A DNA stretch of 61,371 nucleotides from Micrococcales bacterium (GTDB lineage: Bacteria; Actinomycetota; Actinomycetes; Actinomycetales; Cellulomonadaceae): contig WRET01000010.1 in NCBI GenBank assembly GCA_009779195.1, forward strand, positions 1 to 61,371, written 5' to 3'. Shown here one piece after another: positions 27,654-39,223 of this stretch (its first letter is position 1; each line of letters begins with the position of its first letter). A model generated the notes under the pieces. The model made no database searches and was not told the DNA's origin. It worked only from the letters and a program-made list of their open reading frames with translations. A program made the translations under genes and the position numbers.

Positions 27654-27864
27654 GACAGCACCGCCCGTACCCGGTTGGTTACCGCCCCCGAGGCGGGTAA
27701 TGTCGCGCCCCAGCACCAGAAAAGTTCAATTCTGGGCAAACTGCCAGCGATGGTACCGATGCGACAGATACCCTGGTGCTGGACCGGCCACGGCCGGGCC
27801 ACGAAGTCGTCTCACCCCGTCTGCGTCTTCCCCGCCCCCGCCCGCCACGACCCCCCAGGCAACC

Positions 27865-29370
27865 GTGACATATCCACCGCCAAACCCCGCACCTGACCCG
27901 TCGAACCCACCCGGCCCGCCCAACGCGGGGTCCCCGACGCCGCCCCGCGGGACGTACGCGTCGCCGACGCCACCTGGGTCACCTCCTGCGTCCAACAGGG
28001 CCTACCCGGCATCTTCCCCGCCGCCGCCCACCGGGTCGTACCCGCCCCCACCTACTGGGTCGTACCCGGCGCCACCCACCGGGTCATACCCGTCCCCACC
28101 CACCGAGTCGTACCCGGCGCCACCTGCCGGGTCGTACCCGCCGCCACCTCCTGGGTCGTACCCGCCTCCTCCTACCGGGTCGTACCCACAGCCGCCTACC
28201 GGGTCGTACCCGGCGCCGCCTACCGGGTCGTACCCGGGGCCCCAGTCCACCGCGACGTTCCCGGCACAAGGCATGCCACCGCAGTCCTATGCGCCTGGCT
28301 CTCCTGGTCTGCCTGGTCCCATGCCCTACGGCGCCGCACCACCCAAGAAGAGCAAGATGGGGATGTGGGTCGCGATAGCTATTGTCGCCGTGCTGGTGCT
28401 GGCTTCCGGCGGTGCCTTCGGCTTCGTGAAGGTCTCAGAGCAGAACCAGCGCAAGAAGGACAAAGCCGCTGTCACGACCGCGGTGGAGCAGTACTACAAC
28501 GCCATCGCCGCCGGGAACGCCGCCAAGGCGCTGCAGGCGCTGAAGAACCAACCGTCGTCGACCCAGCTCCTCACCGACAAGGTGCTCGGCGCGTCCGAAC
28601 CGCTGACCAACATCTCCGTGACCGTCGTGTCGCAGTCCGGCTCCAGTGCCGAGGTGGAGGTCTCCTACTCGGTCAACGGCAAGACGGCCAAACCGACCCA
28701 CAAGCTCGAACGCACCGACTCCAAGGACGGCCCACGTGTCTGGCTGATCACCGACCGCCTGCCGGAGGTCGACCTGTCAGCAGGGGCCGGGAGCCTGCCC
28801 CTGCTCCTCAACGGCCAGGCCGTGCCGGACCCGAGCAAGGCCGAGCTGTTCCCCGGCACGTACACGATCAGCGCCGACACGCCCTACGTCACCTTGACCA
28901 ACAACATCATCACCATCACCGACCGGTCCATGACCAGGATCGACCCTGTCAGCGCGACGCTGACCGACGAGGGCGTCAGCGAGTTCCGCACAGCGGTGCG
29001 CGACTCGTTCGAAGAGTGCGTCAACGCGTGGACCATCGCCTGCGACTGCGGCGAGTCGGTGGACCGGGTGCTGGGCAGCGGGACCGAAGTGGTCGAGGGG
29101 TCGGTCATGCGGGTGCCCACCGTCGAGACCGAGAACTGGCTCAACACGCTCGAGCCGAGGCTGAACCCCTCCGACCCGGGGCAGATCACCGTGCCGAGCC
29201 CCAGCGACAACATCGGGTTCATCGTCGTGGCGACCGGCACCACCCCTGAGGGCAAGGAGGTCGTCGGCACGATCGGTCCCGCCAACTCCGAAGACCCCAG
29301 GGTCTTCCACCTGGGGTCGCCCAAAGCCGTCCTGGACAGCTCTGGCACCCTCACGATCACCTGGCCGTAG
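27865..29370 (+). CDS. Membrane-anchored protein with Pro-rich GSYPxPPT repeats
   Basis: About 501 residues. The N-terminal 170 residues are Pro-rich, with nine copies of GSYPxPPT. One helix (MGMWVAIAIVAVLVLASGGA) follows, then an extracytoplasmic region of about 320 residues. The first part of that region looks NTF2/DUF4878-like (AAVTTAVEQYYNAIAAGNAA) and the second is unknown, with a Cys pair in the stretch ECVNAWTIACDC. The start is uncertain: the GTG at 27865 begins the Pro-rich part with a weak AGG, while ATG at 27700 has GAGG but would add a stretch of unlike composition. The function is unknown; the design matches two other proteins in this window. Confidence 0.75.
   Translation: MTYPPPNPAPDPSNPPGPPNAGSPTPPRGTYASPTPPGSPPASNRAYPASSPPPPTGSYPPPPTGSYPAPPTGSYPSPPTESYPAPPAGSYPPPPPGSYPPPPTGSYPQPPTGSYPAPPTGSYPGPQSTATFPAQGMPPQSYAPGSPGLPGPMPYGAAPPKKSKMGMWVAIAIVAVLVLASGGAFGFVKVSEQNQRKKDKAAVTTAVEQYYNAIAAGNAAKALQALKNQPSSTQLLTDKVLGASEPLTNISVTVVSQSGSSAEVEVSYSVNGKTAKPTHKLERTDSKDGPRVWLITDRLPEVDLSAGAGSLPLLLNGQAVPDPSKAELFPGTYTISADTPYVTLTNNIITITDRSMTRIDPVSATLTDEGVSEFRTAVRDSFEECVNAWTIACDCGESVDRVLGSGTEVVEGSVMRVPTVETENWLNTLEPRLNPSDPGQITVPSPSDNIGFIVVATGTTPEGKEVVGTIGPANSEDPRVFHLGSPKAVLDSSGTLTITWP
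28033..28248 (+). repeat. Nine tandem 24-nt units coding GSYPxPPT
   Basis: Units of 24 nt built on GGGTCGTACCCG with variable third bases code for nine copies of GSYPxPPT or close variants. It is an in-frame minisatellite, so copy number could vary without frameshift. Confidence 0.9.
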
Positions 29371-29382
29371 CCAGCCCGGAGG

Positions 29383-29826
29383 TTACGACTCGTAGGCGGC
29401 GACCTGGTCGACACGGCGCTGGTGGCGTGCGTCACCTGAGAACGCCGTGGCGACGAAACAGTCGACCAGGTCCAGCGCCTGCGCGACCGTGTGCTGCCGG
29501 GCGCCGACAGCCATGACGTTCGCGTCGTTGTGCTCACGGGCCAACGACGCGGTCGCCTCGCTCCACACCAGGGCGGCACGCACCCCACGGACCTTGTTCG
29601 CGGCGATCTGCTCGCCGTTGCCAGACCCGCCGATCACCACCCCCAGGGACCCGGCGTCGGCCACGACCGCCTCACCAGCGGCGGTGCAGAAGGCGGGGTA
29701 GTCGTCGGCGGCGTCGTAGGTGTGGGCGCCGTGGTCGACGACGTCGTGGCCGCCAGCACGCAGGTGCTCGGCGAGGGCAGTCTTGAGGTCGAACCCCGCG
29801 TGGTCGGCGGCAAGGTGGATACGCAT
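29383..29826 (-). CDS. rpiB: Ribose-5-phosphate isomerase B
   Basis: 147 residues. Interconverts ribose 5-phosphate and ribulose 5-phosphate in the pentose phosphate pathway. HLAADHAGFDLK at the N-terminus binds phosphate and substrate. The catalytic loop reads GGSGNGEQIAANK, with Glu72 in place of the Cys of E. coli RpiB, as in Mycobacterium RpiB. The C-terminal helix is present and the length is normal. The ATG at 29826 has only AGG close upstream. A longer open frame on the same strand is not coding. Confidence 0.94.
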   Translation of the reverse strand: MRIHLAADHAGFDLKTALAEHLRAGGHDVVDHGAHTYDAADDYPAFCTAAGEAVVADAGSLGVVIGGSGNGEQIAANKVRGVRAALVWSEATASLAREHNDANVMAVGARQHTVAQALDLVDCFVATAFSGDARHQRRVDQVAAYES

Positions 29827-29922
29827 GGGCCTATGGTGCCCGATCGGTCGCACCAGCGCCGCAAGACGTACGGTATCGGGCCGAATGCACAAAAAGTCGC
29901 TGACAGTCCTTAAGGTAGGAGC

Positions 29923-31908
29923 ATGGCACTCAGCGGACTGGACACCACCCACCTCGACCCGAACGTTCGTCCCCAGGACGACCTGTACTTCCACGTGAAC
30001 GGCCAGTGGATCGCCGACCACGTCATCGCGCCTGACCGTGCCTTCGACGGGACGATGCGCGCCCTGCACGACGAGGCCGAGGAGCAGGTCCTGGCCCTCA
30101 TCGACGAAGCCCGTGCCCAGACCGTCGCAGGGGTGGCCGACCCGGACACCACGAAGGTCGGCGCCATGTACGCCAGCTTCATGGGCACCGACGCCATCGA
30201 GGCCGCCGGCCTGGAGCCGCTGGCGCAGGACCTGGCCGTCATCGACGCAGCGACTGGCTCCGACAGCCTCGTCACCGCCCTGGGCGTCCTGCAGCGCACC
30301 GGCGGGGTCGCAGCGGTCGAGTTCTTCGTGGACAACGACGCCCACGCCCCCGACCAGTACGTGGTGTACCTGACGCAGGCGGGCCTGGGCCTGCCCGACG
30401 AGGCGTACTACCGCGACGCACGGTACGCCCACTTCCTGGACGCCTACGCCCCGCACGTGGCCCGCATGCTGCTTCTGGCTGGGCTGGCCGACGACCAGAC
30501 CGCTGCTCAAGACAAGGCGGCGCGGGTGGTCGCCCTCGAACGCCAGCTGGCCGCCCACCACTGGGACGTCGTCAAAGACCGCGACGCGGAGCTGACTGAC
30601 AACCCGCTGACCCTGGCACAGCTGTGCGGACGCGCCCCCCAGTTCGACTGGGCAACGTGGGTGCGCGCCCTCGGAGCGCCACAAGGGTCGATGGACCGCC
30701 TCGTGGTGCGCGAACCGAGCTACGCCGAAGGTTTCGCGGCGCTGTGGGCGACCGTCCCGCTGGCTGACTGGCAGGACTGGATGCGTTTCCACGTGGTCTC
30801 CTCGCGCGCCAGCTGTCTGCACGAGGAGATGGTCGAAGCCAGCTTCGACTTCTACGGCCGGACCCTCACCGGTGCCGAAGAGGTCCGCGAACGCTGGAAG
30901 CGCGGGGTCTCAGCGGTCGAAGGCGTCCTGGGCGAGGCTGTGGGCCGCATGTACGTGGCACGGCACTTCCCCCCCGGGCACAAAGCCGCGATGGAGGTGC
31001 TCGTCGCCAACCTCGTCGAGGCCTACCGCCAGTCCATCACCTCGCTGGACTGGCTCGGTGAGGAGACCAAGGCCAAAGCCCTGGCCAAGCTCGACACGTT
31101 CACCCCGAAGATCGGCTACCCCGCCCGTTGGCGCGACTACAGCGCCCTCGAGCTCGACCCCGACGACCTCATGGGCAACGTGCGCCGCGCCAACGCCTGG
31201 GCCCAGGACTTCCACCTGGGCAAGATCGGGCGCCCTGTGGACCGCGACGAGTGGTTCATGACCCCGCAGACCGTCAACGCGTACTACAACCCGGGGATGA
31301 ACGAGATCGTCTTCCCCGCGGCGATCTTGCAGCCCCCGTTCTTCGACGCCGACCGTGACGACGCGGCGAACTACGGCGGGATCGGGGCGGTCATCGGCCA
31401 CGAGATCGGCCACGGTTTCGACGACCAGGGCAGCAAGTACGACGGTACCGGCGCCCTGGTCAACTGGTGGACCGCCGACGACCGCGCCAAGTTCGAAGAG
31501 CGCACCTGCGCGCTCGTCGCCCAGTACGCCCAGTTCTCCCCCCGCCAGCTCGGCGGGTCGCACCACGTCAACGGCGAGCACACGATCGGCGAGAACATCG
31601 GAGACCTGGGAGGGCTGACCATCGCCTTGCGCGCTTACGAGATCGCCCTGGGCGCTCCCGTGGCCGAAGGCCCCGTGGTCGACGGTATGACGGCCGCCCA
31701 GAGGGTGTTCTGCTCATGGGCGCAGGCGTGGCGCGCCAAGGGCCGCGACGAAGAGGTCATCCGTCGCCTGGCCACCGACCCGCACTCGCCTGAGGAGTTC
31801 CGCTGCAACGGTGTGGTGAGCAACATCGACGAGTTCGCCGAGGCGTTCGACGTGCAGCCCGGCGACGGGTTGTGGCTCGACCCTGACGACCGGGTCCGCA
31901 TCTGGTGA
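29923..31908 (+). CDS. M13-family (neprilysin-like) metallopeptidase
   Basis: 661 residues, zinc endopeptidase. The HExxH motif is HEIGH at 493-497 and the third ligand lies in ENIGDLGG (E557, D561), as required in M13. The substrate-binding NAYYNP and the C-terminal FRCNGVVSNIDEFAEAFDV are also typical. No signal peptide or helix is seen at the N-terminus, so this is a cytoplasmic PepO-like enzyme acting on small peptides. The ATG follows TAGGAGC. Divergent from rpiB across a 96-nt gap. Confidence 0.94.
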   Translation: MALSGLDTTHLDPNVRPQDDLYFHVNGQWIADHVIAPDRAFDGTMRALHDEAEEQVLALIDEARAQTVAGVADPDTTKVGAMYASFMGTDAIEAAGLEPLAQDLAVIDAATGSDSLVTALGVLQRTGGVAAVEFFVDNDAHAPDQYVVYLTQAGLGLPDEAYYRDARYAHFLDAYAPHVARMLLLAGLADDQTAAQDKAARVVALERQLAAHHWDVVKDRDAELTDNPLTLAQLCGRAPQFDWATWVRALGAPQGSMDRLVVREPSYAEGFAALWATVPLADWQDWMRFHVVSSRASCLHEEMVEASFDFYGRTLTGAEEVRERWKRGVSAVEGVLGEAVGRMYVARHFPPGHKAAMEVLVANLVEAYRQSITSLDWLGEETKAKALAKLDTFTPKIGYPARWRDYSALELDPDDLMGNVRRANAWAQDFHLGKIGRPVDRDEWFMTPQTVNAYYNPGMNEIVFPAAILQPPFFDADRDDAANYGGIGAVIGHEIGHGFDDQGSKYDGTGALVNWWTADDRAKFEERTCALVAQYAQFSPRQLGGSHHVNGEHTIGENIGDLGGLTIALRAYEIALGAPVAEGPVVDGMTAAQRVFCSWAQAWRAKGRDEEVIRRLATDPHSPEEFRCNGVVSNIDEFAEAFDVQPGDGLWLDPDDRVRIW

Positions 31909-31950
31909 CAGTGCCGGTCATGACAGTGCCAGTCACGACAGGGCTGGCGA
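31906..31950. repeat. Three tandem 15-nt repeats at the 3' end of the M13 gene
   Basis: TGACAGTGCCGGTCA and TGACAGTGCCAGTCA, then a third copy with changes (CGACAGGGCTGGCGA). The first copy holds the stop codon of the M13 gene. Part of an 80-nt gap between convergent genes. Confidence 0.55.
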
Positions 31951-31989
31951 CCACGAGGCCACCGAAGGGGCCAGTGACGAAGGGGTTGG

Positions 31990-32547
31990 CTACGCCGGCG
32001 GAGCTTCGCCGGGCCCGCCGTGCGTGAACCCGTCGGCCTGGCGCAGGTTGAACCACTGGCCTGTGGCGTTGGTGCACAGGACACCTGCTTGGCGCGACTC
32101 GCACGTGAAGTCGCCGACGGTCTGCTTCTGGCCGTAGTCCAGCTGGTGACCGTCGACCGAGAAAACCGCCCCGCCGACGCTCTTGCCGTCGCCGTCGGGC
32201 ACCGGGATGTCCACATCAGCGGCGCAGACCACCTGCGCGTCCTGGCTGTCGATCCGCACGACGTGGTTGATCGGGCAGGTGGCGATCCTCGGCCAGGGCT
32301 TGTCCCTCTCGGCCGCCGCGTCCCGGTTGATCCCGCAGACCACACCGTTGACGTCCATGTAGCAGTACACGTTCTTCGACGGCATGTGGAAGTGCACCGG
32401 GTCGGTCGAGATGTTGGCTGGAGGTGTCGACGGTGGGTCGTCAGGAGCCGAGTCGTGGAAGTGGCCGGTTGCGAGCACGGCGAAGACAGCCAGGAGCCCC
32501 ACGTCCACCACAGCTAGCGTGATGGCCCACACTCGGCCACGGGCCAC
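31990..32547 (-). CDS. Small secreted or membrane-anchored Cys-rich protein (DUF6636-like)
   Basis: 185 residues. One N-terminal helix (WAITLAVVDVGLLAVFAVLA) leads to an extracytoplasmic domain of about 150 residues with six Cys. The pattern FHMPSKNVYCYMDVNGVVCG, then CESRQAGVLCTNATGQWFNL, resembles the DUF6636 family, a small disulfide-bonded domain of unknown function; this match is from memory and tentative. The GTG start at 32547 is fixed by a perfect AGGAGG 7 nt upstream; the frame stays open for 36 more codons that are not used. Confidence 0.7.
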   Translation of the reverse strand: MARGRVWAITLAVVDVGLLAVFAVLATGHFHDSAPDDPPSTPPANISTDPVHFHMPSKNVYCYMDVNGVVCGINRDAAAERDKPWPRIATCPINHVVRIDSQDAQVVCAADVDIPVPDGDGKSVGGAVFSVDGHQLDYGQKQTVGDFTCESRQAGVLCTNATGQWFNLRQADGFTHGGPGEAPPA

Positions 32548-32840
32548 CTGGTTACCTCCTCGTCGTGCACCTCGGCGTGCGAAGTCTTTCACTGCCTGGC
32601 CCGGCGATCCAGCAGCGCCAGGGTCCAACCGTATCCTGGCGAGGGCCTGCACCATGGCGATTCACCATCCGAACCAGATGGAGCAGGGCCTTGGTCCCGG
32701 GCTTCACCCCTCATACCTGCGCTGTCTCAGTCTTCTGGGTGAGCCCGTGGAGTCTGGTTGATCTGGACACGCCTGGCCGTGTGATGATCAGGGACGACGT
32801 CCTGTCACCAAGGACACAGACCTCAAAGGAATGGCTGCTT

Positions 32841-35396
<2,556 letters not shown>

Positions 35397-35413
35397 GGCG
35401 TGTCACCCTAGAC

Positions 35414-37531
35414 CTATCCGCCGTTCATGACGTGGGTGAGAGAGATGAGCCGGGGGTTGGACAAGAGGTCTTCGATGGGGACGAGGGCACCTGAAGAGTC
35501 GGCCAGGGGGACTTTCCAGTTGGGGTACTCGCCGTCGGTGCCCGGTTGGTTCTGGGCGCGGCGTTCACCGACGGCGTCGGCCAGGGAGACGCCGATGAGG
35601 ACCGACGGGGTGTCGAGGATGTAGCGGTGCATGGCTTCGACGATGGCCCGTTCGGACGCGCCCTCGGAGATCAGGCCACGCTGCTGCAGCGTGCGCAGGA
35701 CCGCGTCGCGTTCGGCAGCGGCACGGGCACGCACCACGGAAGCAGACTCGGTGAGAAGGCCCAGGCGTTCGCGCAGGGCGACGTGCTCGCCAGCGAGGTA
35801 CCCAGCGGTGGGAGGCAGGTCGTGGGTGGTGACCGACGCCAGCTGCAGGCGGCGCCACTGCTCGGGCGGACGGGGCCGGCCCTGGTCGTTCTCGAACCAC
35901 AGCACCCCGGTGCCCAAGATGCCGCGGTCGGCCAGGTACTCGACCACCCACCCCTCGACGGTGCCGAGGTCCTCGCCGATGAGCACGACCCCGGCACGCT
36001 GCGCCTCGAGCATGAGGATGCCGACCATGGCGTCGTGGTCGTAACGCACGTACGCGCCGTCGGCGGGTTTGTGGCCTGAGGGGATCCACCACAGCCGGAA
36101 CAACCCCAGGACGTGGTCGAGGCGCACAGCACCCGCGTGGCGCAGGACCGTGCGCAGCATGTCGCGGTAGGGCCGGTAGGACGCCCGGGCCAGCTCGTCA
36201 GGGTGCCACGGGGGTTGCGACCAGTCCTGGCCCTGCTGGTTATACATGTCTGGGGGTGCGCCGACTGTCGCGCCAGAAGCCAGCACCGAACCCAACGACC
36301 ACACGTCGGCCCCGTCGATATGCACCCCGACGGCCAGGTCGTGCATGATGCCCAGCACCATTCCCGCGTCCACGGCGGTCTTCTGGGCGGCGGCGAGCTG
36401 TTCGTCGGCGATCCACTGCAACCAGGTGTAGAACTCGACCCGCTCGGCCAGCTGTCCGCGCAGCTCGGCCACCGCCGGGCTGGACGGGTCACGGGCCTGC
36501 TCAGGCCAGTCCGACCCGTCGAAGTGCTCGGCCAGGGCGCACCACAAGGCGAACGTGCTCAGGCCCTGGCCCTCGTCGGCGACGTACCGGTCGAACTCCG
36601 CCTGGCGCGCCGCCGACCGCTTGACGCCGAACACGACATCCAAGGCCGCACGTTTGGCCGTCCACACCGCGTCGCGGTCCAGAGGCCCCGAGTCGGTGTT
36701 CAGCGCTTTGGCAGGTTCCCCGGCCCACTCCACCAAGGCCAGGTCTGCTGAGGTCAGGTACGCGGTCTCGCGGATGTCCTCCACGCGGATGTACATGGGG
36801 TTGACGAAACGGCGGGTCACCGGCAGGTACGGACTTGGGGTGACCGGCACCACCGGTTCGGCAGCGTGCACCGGGTTGATCAGGACGAAATCGGCGCCCA
36901 TCCGGCCGGCCTTCTCCGTCAGGTCGGCCAGGTCGGAGAAGTCCCCCAAACCCCACGAGCGTCCCGAGCGCACCGAGTACAGCTGCGTCATCAGCCCCCA
37001 GGCACGGGTGTCGGCCACAGTCTCAGGCAGGTCCAGGTGGTGCGGGACGACCACGAGCGTGGCCCGCGCCTGGGCGCTGGGACCGGTGGCGCGTATCTCG
37101 TGCCAGCCCAGCGGCAGGTCGGTCGGAAGGTCGAACGACGCGCGCGCGACCAGCCGCCCGTCGACCTTGCGCGGTTTGGTGGCCACGTCGGCCTGGATCA
37201 GGTCGACACGCCCGCCGCCGGTCTCGTCCTCCAGGTCGACCCAGCAGATCACCGGGTCGCCGTGGGTCACGTGCACCGGCAGCCTGGCCGTCTTGCCCGC
37301 GGTGAGCACGACCACCGGCGGCAGTGTGTGGCGCCAACGCTCGTCGGTGCGCAAGGCCAGGGCCCGGTCCACCTTTTCTGGTGTGGAGGCGTCGACCCCG
37401 AGGGCTGCCAGCACCCCCACGAGGGTCTCGCTCGACACGTGCACACGCTGGCCGGCGTGGTTCACATGCTCGTGGGAGATGGAGTACTCGTGCGCCAGGC
37501 GTACGAGAGTTTCAGACGGCTGCGCGGTCAC
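35414..37531 (-). CDS. malQ: 4-alpha-glucanotransferase (amylomaltase, GH77)
   Basis: 705 residues. Transfers alpha-1,4-glucan segments between maltodextrins, for use of maltose or glycogen. The N-terminal 170 residues are the extra domain found in actinobacterial MalQ. The GH77 barrel shows the nucleophile in VRLDHVLGLFRLWW, the acid/base Glu in VLIGEDLGTV and the third Asp in VTTHDLPPTAGYL. SRSGRSWGLGDFSDL-type and GIMHDLAVGVHIDGADVW segments are also typical. GTG at 37531 has AGGA 8 nt upstream; a longer frame to 37624 is less likely. Confidence 0.94.
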   Translation of the reverse strand: MTAQPSETLVRLAHEYSISHEHVNHAGQRVHVSSETLVGVLAALGVDASTPEKVDRALALRTDERWRHTLPPVVVLTAGKTARLPVHVTHGDPVICWVDLEDETGGGRVDLIQADVATKPRKVDGRLVARASFDLPTDLPLGWHEIRATGPSAQARATLVVVPHHLDLPETVADTRAWGLMTQLYSVRSGRSWGLGDFSDLADLTEKAGRMGADFVLINPVHAAEPVVPVTPSPYLPVTRRFVNPMYIRVEDIRETAYLTSADLALVEWAGEPAKALNTDSGPLDRDAVWTAKRAALDVVFGVKRSAARQAEFDRYVADEGQGLSTFALWCALAEHFDGSDWPEQARDPSSPAVAELRGQLAERVEFYTWLQWIADEQLAAAQKTAVDAGMVLGIMHDLAVGVHIDGADVWSLGSVLASGATVGAPPDMYNQQGQDWSQPPWHPDELARASYRPYRDMLRTVLRHAGAVRLDHVLGLFRLWWIPSGHKPADGAYVRYDHDAMVGILMLEAQRAGVVLIGEDLGTVEGWVVEYLADRGILGTGVLWFENDQGRPRPPEQWRRLQLASVTTHDLPPTAGYLAGEHVALRERLGLLTESASVVRARAAAERDAVLRTLQQRGLISEGASERAIVEAMHRYILDTPSVLIGVSLADAVGERRAQNQPGTDGEYPNWKVPLADSSGALVPIEDLLSNPRLISLTHVMNGG

Positions 37532-37591
37532 GGGAAGATCCTGCCACGACACGCTGAGCGCCGTCGCGATTTCGGCCCAATGAACCAACGC

Positions 37592-37618
37592 GGGAACATG
37601 CACCGCCTGTGGCGTGTC
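37592..37618 (+). promoter_or_regulatory. Candidate ECF promoter 1 (GGGAACAT)
   Basis: GGGAAC, 17 nt, then TGTC. It is one of four GGGAACAT motifs on the plus strand within gaps of this cluster. A start point near 37625 would be about 32 nt before the small open frame at 37657. Confidence 0.5.
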
Positions 37619-37656
37619 GAACACTCATGACGAGCACTTGCCGCCAGGAGAACACG

Positions 37657-37797
37657 ATGCCATCAGGACCTGTCGTGCGGACACGACTCAGCCGTACGCT
37701 CATAGCGGGCGAATGTCCCGCTATCGTCAGCACCGAGCGAGCCAGCGGAGCCCGCTCATCCGATCTGTGCACCTCGTGGGAAGGCGCTGAACAGTGA
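37657..37797 (+). CDS. Possible 46-residue leader ORF
   Basis: ATG preceded by AGGAG with 6-nt spacing. The stop overlaps the GTG of the next gene (GTGA). The product (MPSGPVVRTRLSRTLIAG and so on) has no known domain and only moderate coding bias. Its place, 32 nt behind a candidate promoter, and its coupling to the next gene suggest a translated leader. It may be chance. Confidence 0.35.
   Translation: MPSGPVVRTRLSRTLIAGECPAIVSTERASGARSSDLCTSWEGAEQ
37702..37724. promoter_or_regulatory. ATAGCGGG inverted repeat
   Basis: ATAGCGGG-N7-CCCGCTAT, perfect 8-bp arms, 70 nt upstream of the Pro-rich protein gene and inside the possible leader ORF. An mRNA hairpin or a dimer operator. Confidence 0.45.
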
Positions 37798-38543
37798 GTG
37801 ACGACCGGTCCCCCGCCCAACCACCGGACGACGACAACCGACCGACCGAGGCGATGATCCCCCCGACACCCCTCGGCACGCCACCAGCCCCACCCCCACC
37901 GACCACGCCACCACCGGTCCCACCGCCACCTGTGCAGGGACCGGGCGGGCCGCCAGCCGCTGGGCCCCCTCCCGCTGGGCCCCCTCCCGTTGGGCCCCCT
38001 CCCGCTGGGCCGCCGGACCAGGCGCCTGCCGTGCCAGGACCCGCCACCGAGGCTCTGCCGCCGGTCGCCGCCACCAGTGTGTTCACACCTGCCGACGCCG
38101 CGGCTTACGCACCAAGCTATTCCCCCGGCGGCGCCCAGGCGGGACCACCGCAGTCCTACGCGCCGCCTGGTATGGCGCTGGGAGCAGACCCAGCCCCCAA
38201 GGGCCCGCGGCGCGGGCTGGTGGCGATCGTTGTGTCTGTCGCCGCTGTCCTCGTCGTCGCTATGCTCGTCGTCCTGGCGGTGGTCTTGTTGAAGAGCGAC
38301 GACGAGGTGGTCTCACCTCCCGAGACGACCACGACCACGACCACGCAGGACCAGACCGAGCGCCGCCCCGAGACCGACCAGCCGACGATCGACCCGAGCG
38401 ACATGTTCGACCGGACCGACGGACCGTGGGACCGGACCAGACAACCGACCAGGGACCCAATATTCACCCCACGCACCCCCACCGTCCCGACGACCCCTGT
38501 GGTGCCCCGGCCCACGACACCACGCTGGACGCCAGGCCACTAA
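37794..38543 (+). CDS. Pro-rich single-pass membrane protein
   Basis: 249 residues. Residues 1-135 are almost entirely Pro, Gly and Ala, with repeated GPPPAGPPP units and a PPQSYAPP segment. One helix (LVAIVVSVAAVLVVAMLVVL) follows. The outside part (about 80 residues) is Thr/Pro/Asp-rich with TTTTTTTQ and looks unstructured. No catalytic domain is seen. The first gene of the stress cluster by position; the layout (Pro-rich inside, helix, outside tail) copies that of the Hsp70-like protein downstream. GTG start with GAAGG upstream. The function is unknown. Confidence 0.7.
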   Translation: MSDDRSPAQPPDDDNRPTEAMIPPTPLGTPPAPPPPTTPPPVPPPPVQGPGGPPAAGPPPAGPPPVGPPPAGPPDQAPAVPGPATEALPPVAATSVFTPADAAAYAPSYSPGGAQAGPPQSYAPPGMALGADPAPKGPRRGLVAIVVSVAAVLVVAMLVVLAVVLLKSDDEVVSPPETTTTTTTQDQTERRPETDQPTIDPSDMFDRTDGPWDRTRQPTRDPIFTPRTPTVPTTPVVPRPTTPRWTPGH

Positions 38544-38579
38544 AGTCACCCGGCCGCTGGCCACCAGGGCCCCACAGAC

Positions 38580-38606
38580 GGGAACATCTCACCCTTCAGA
38601 ACTATC
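38580..38606 (+). promoter_or_regulatory. Candidate ECF promoter 2, antisense to the sigma gene
   Basis: GGGAACATC, then TATC 17 nt after GGGAAC. It points into the 3' end of the ECF sigma gene, in antisense. A good AAGGAG and a GTG follow at 38629-38647. It may drive an antisense transcript that reads on into the GTPase operon. Confidence 0.45.
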
Positions 38607-38647
38607 TCAAGAGGCAGACCAGCCTAGAGAAGGAGCGCAGAACCGTG

Positions 38648-39223
38648 TCAGGACTCAGCCAACGCGGCGCGCAGCGCAGCACGAGCGCGGTTGAGCCTGC
38701 TCTTGACCGTCTGCACCCCGACCTGCTGGTGCGCCGCGATCTGCTCGTAGGTGAAGTCGCCGTACTCACGCAAGACCAGTGCTTCGCGGAAGTCCGGCGG
38801 CACGTGGCGCAGCGCCTGTGTCACCCGGTCACGCTCAGCGAGGGTGTGCTGGGGGTCGGCCCACTCGTCGGCGGTCTCGGGGATCGCATCGACCGCTTCT
38901 TCGCGACGACGGCGCACCTGCGCCAGCGCTGCGTTCGACGCGATCCGGTACAACCAGGTGGACACCGCAGAGTCACCGCGGAACCGGTCCAGGTTGCGCC
39001 AGGCTGCCAGCAGCGCGTCTTGCAGCGCGTCCTCCGCCAGGTAGTGGTCACCGGTGATCCTCAGGCACACACCCCACAGGGTGCGGCGGTGGGGTGTGAC
39101 CAGCTCTTCGAAGGCGTGCTGGTCGCCCGCACGGGCCCGCGAGAGCAGGTCACTATCAGATGGCATGGCCACGAAGGTCGATCTTCCGTGAGACGCAACG
39201 CGCCGAGTGGCGGCTGTAGACAT
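38648..39223 (-). CDS. ECF-type RNA polymerase sigma factor
   Basis: 191 residues. Region 2 is clear (GDQHAFEELVTPHRRTLWGV, then AEDALQDALLAAWRNLDRF and STWLYRIASNAAL), as is region 4 (LRHVPPDFREALVLREYGDF, TYEQIAAHQQVGVQTVKSRL). Region 3 is absent, as in the ECF group. No anti-sigma gene is adjacent: the neighbour on one side converges and the other diverges. It sits inside the chaperone/GTPase cluster and is the obvious candidate to read the GGGAACAT promoters (inferred). The start is uncertain: ATG at 39223 or ATG at 39166; neither has a strong ribosome-binding site. Confidence 0.9.
   Translation of the reverse strand: MSTAATRRVASHGRSTFVAMPSDSDLLSRARAGDQHAFEELVTPHRRTLWGVCLRITGDHYLAEDALQDALLAAWRNLDRFRGDSAVSTWLYRIASNAALAQVRRRREEAVDAIPETADEWADPQHTLAERDRVTQALRHVPPDFREALVLREYGDFTYEQIAAHQQVGVQTVKSRLNRARAALRAALAES

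Noticed and set aside
29827-30822. Upstream extension of the rpiB frame to 479 codons
   Set aside because: Antisense to the M13 gene and of non-coding composition; RpiB starts at 29826 with the usual N-terminus.
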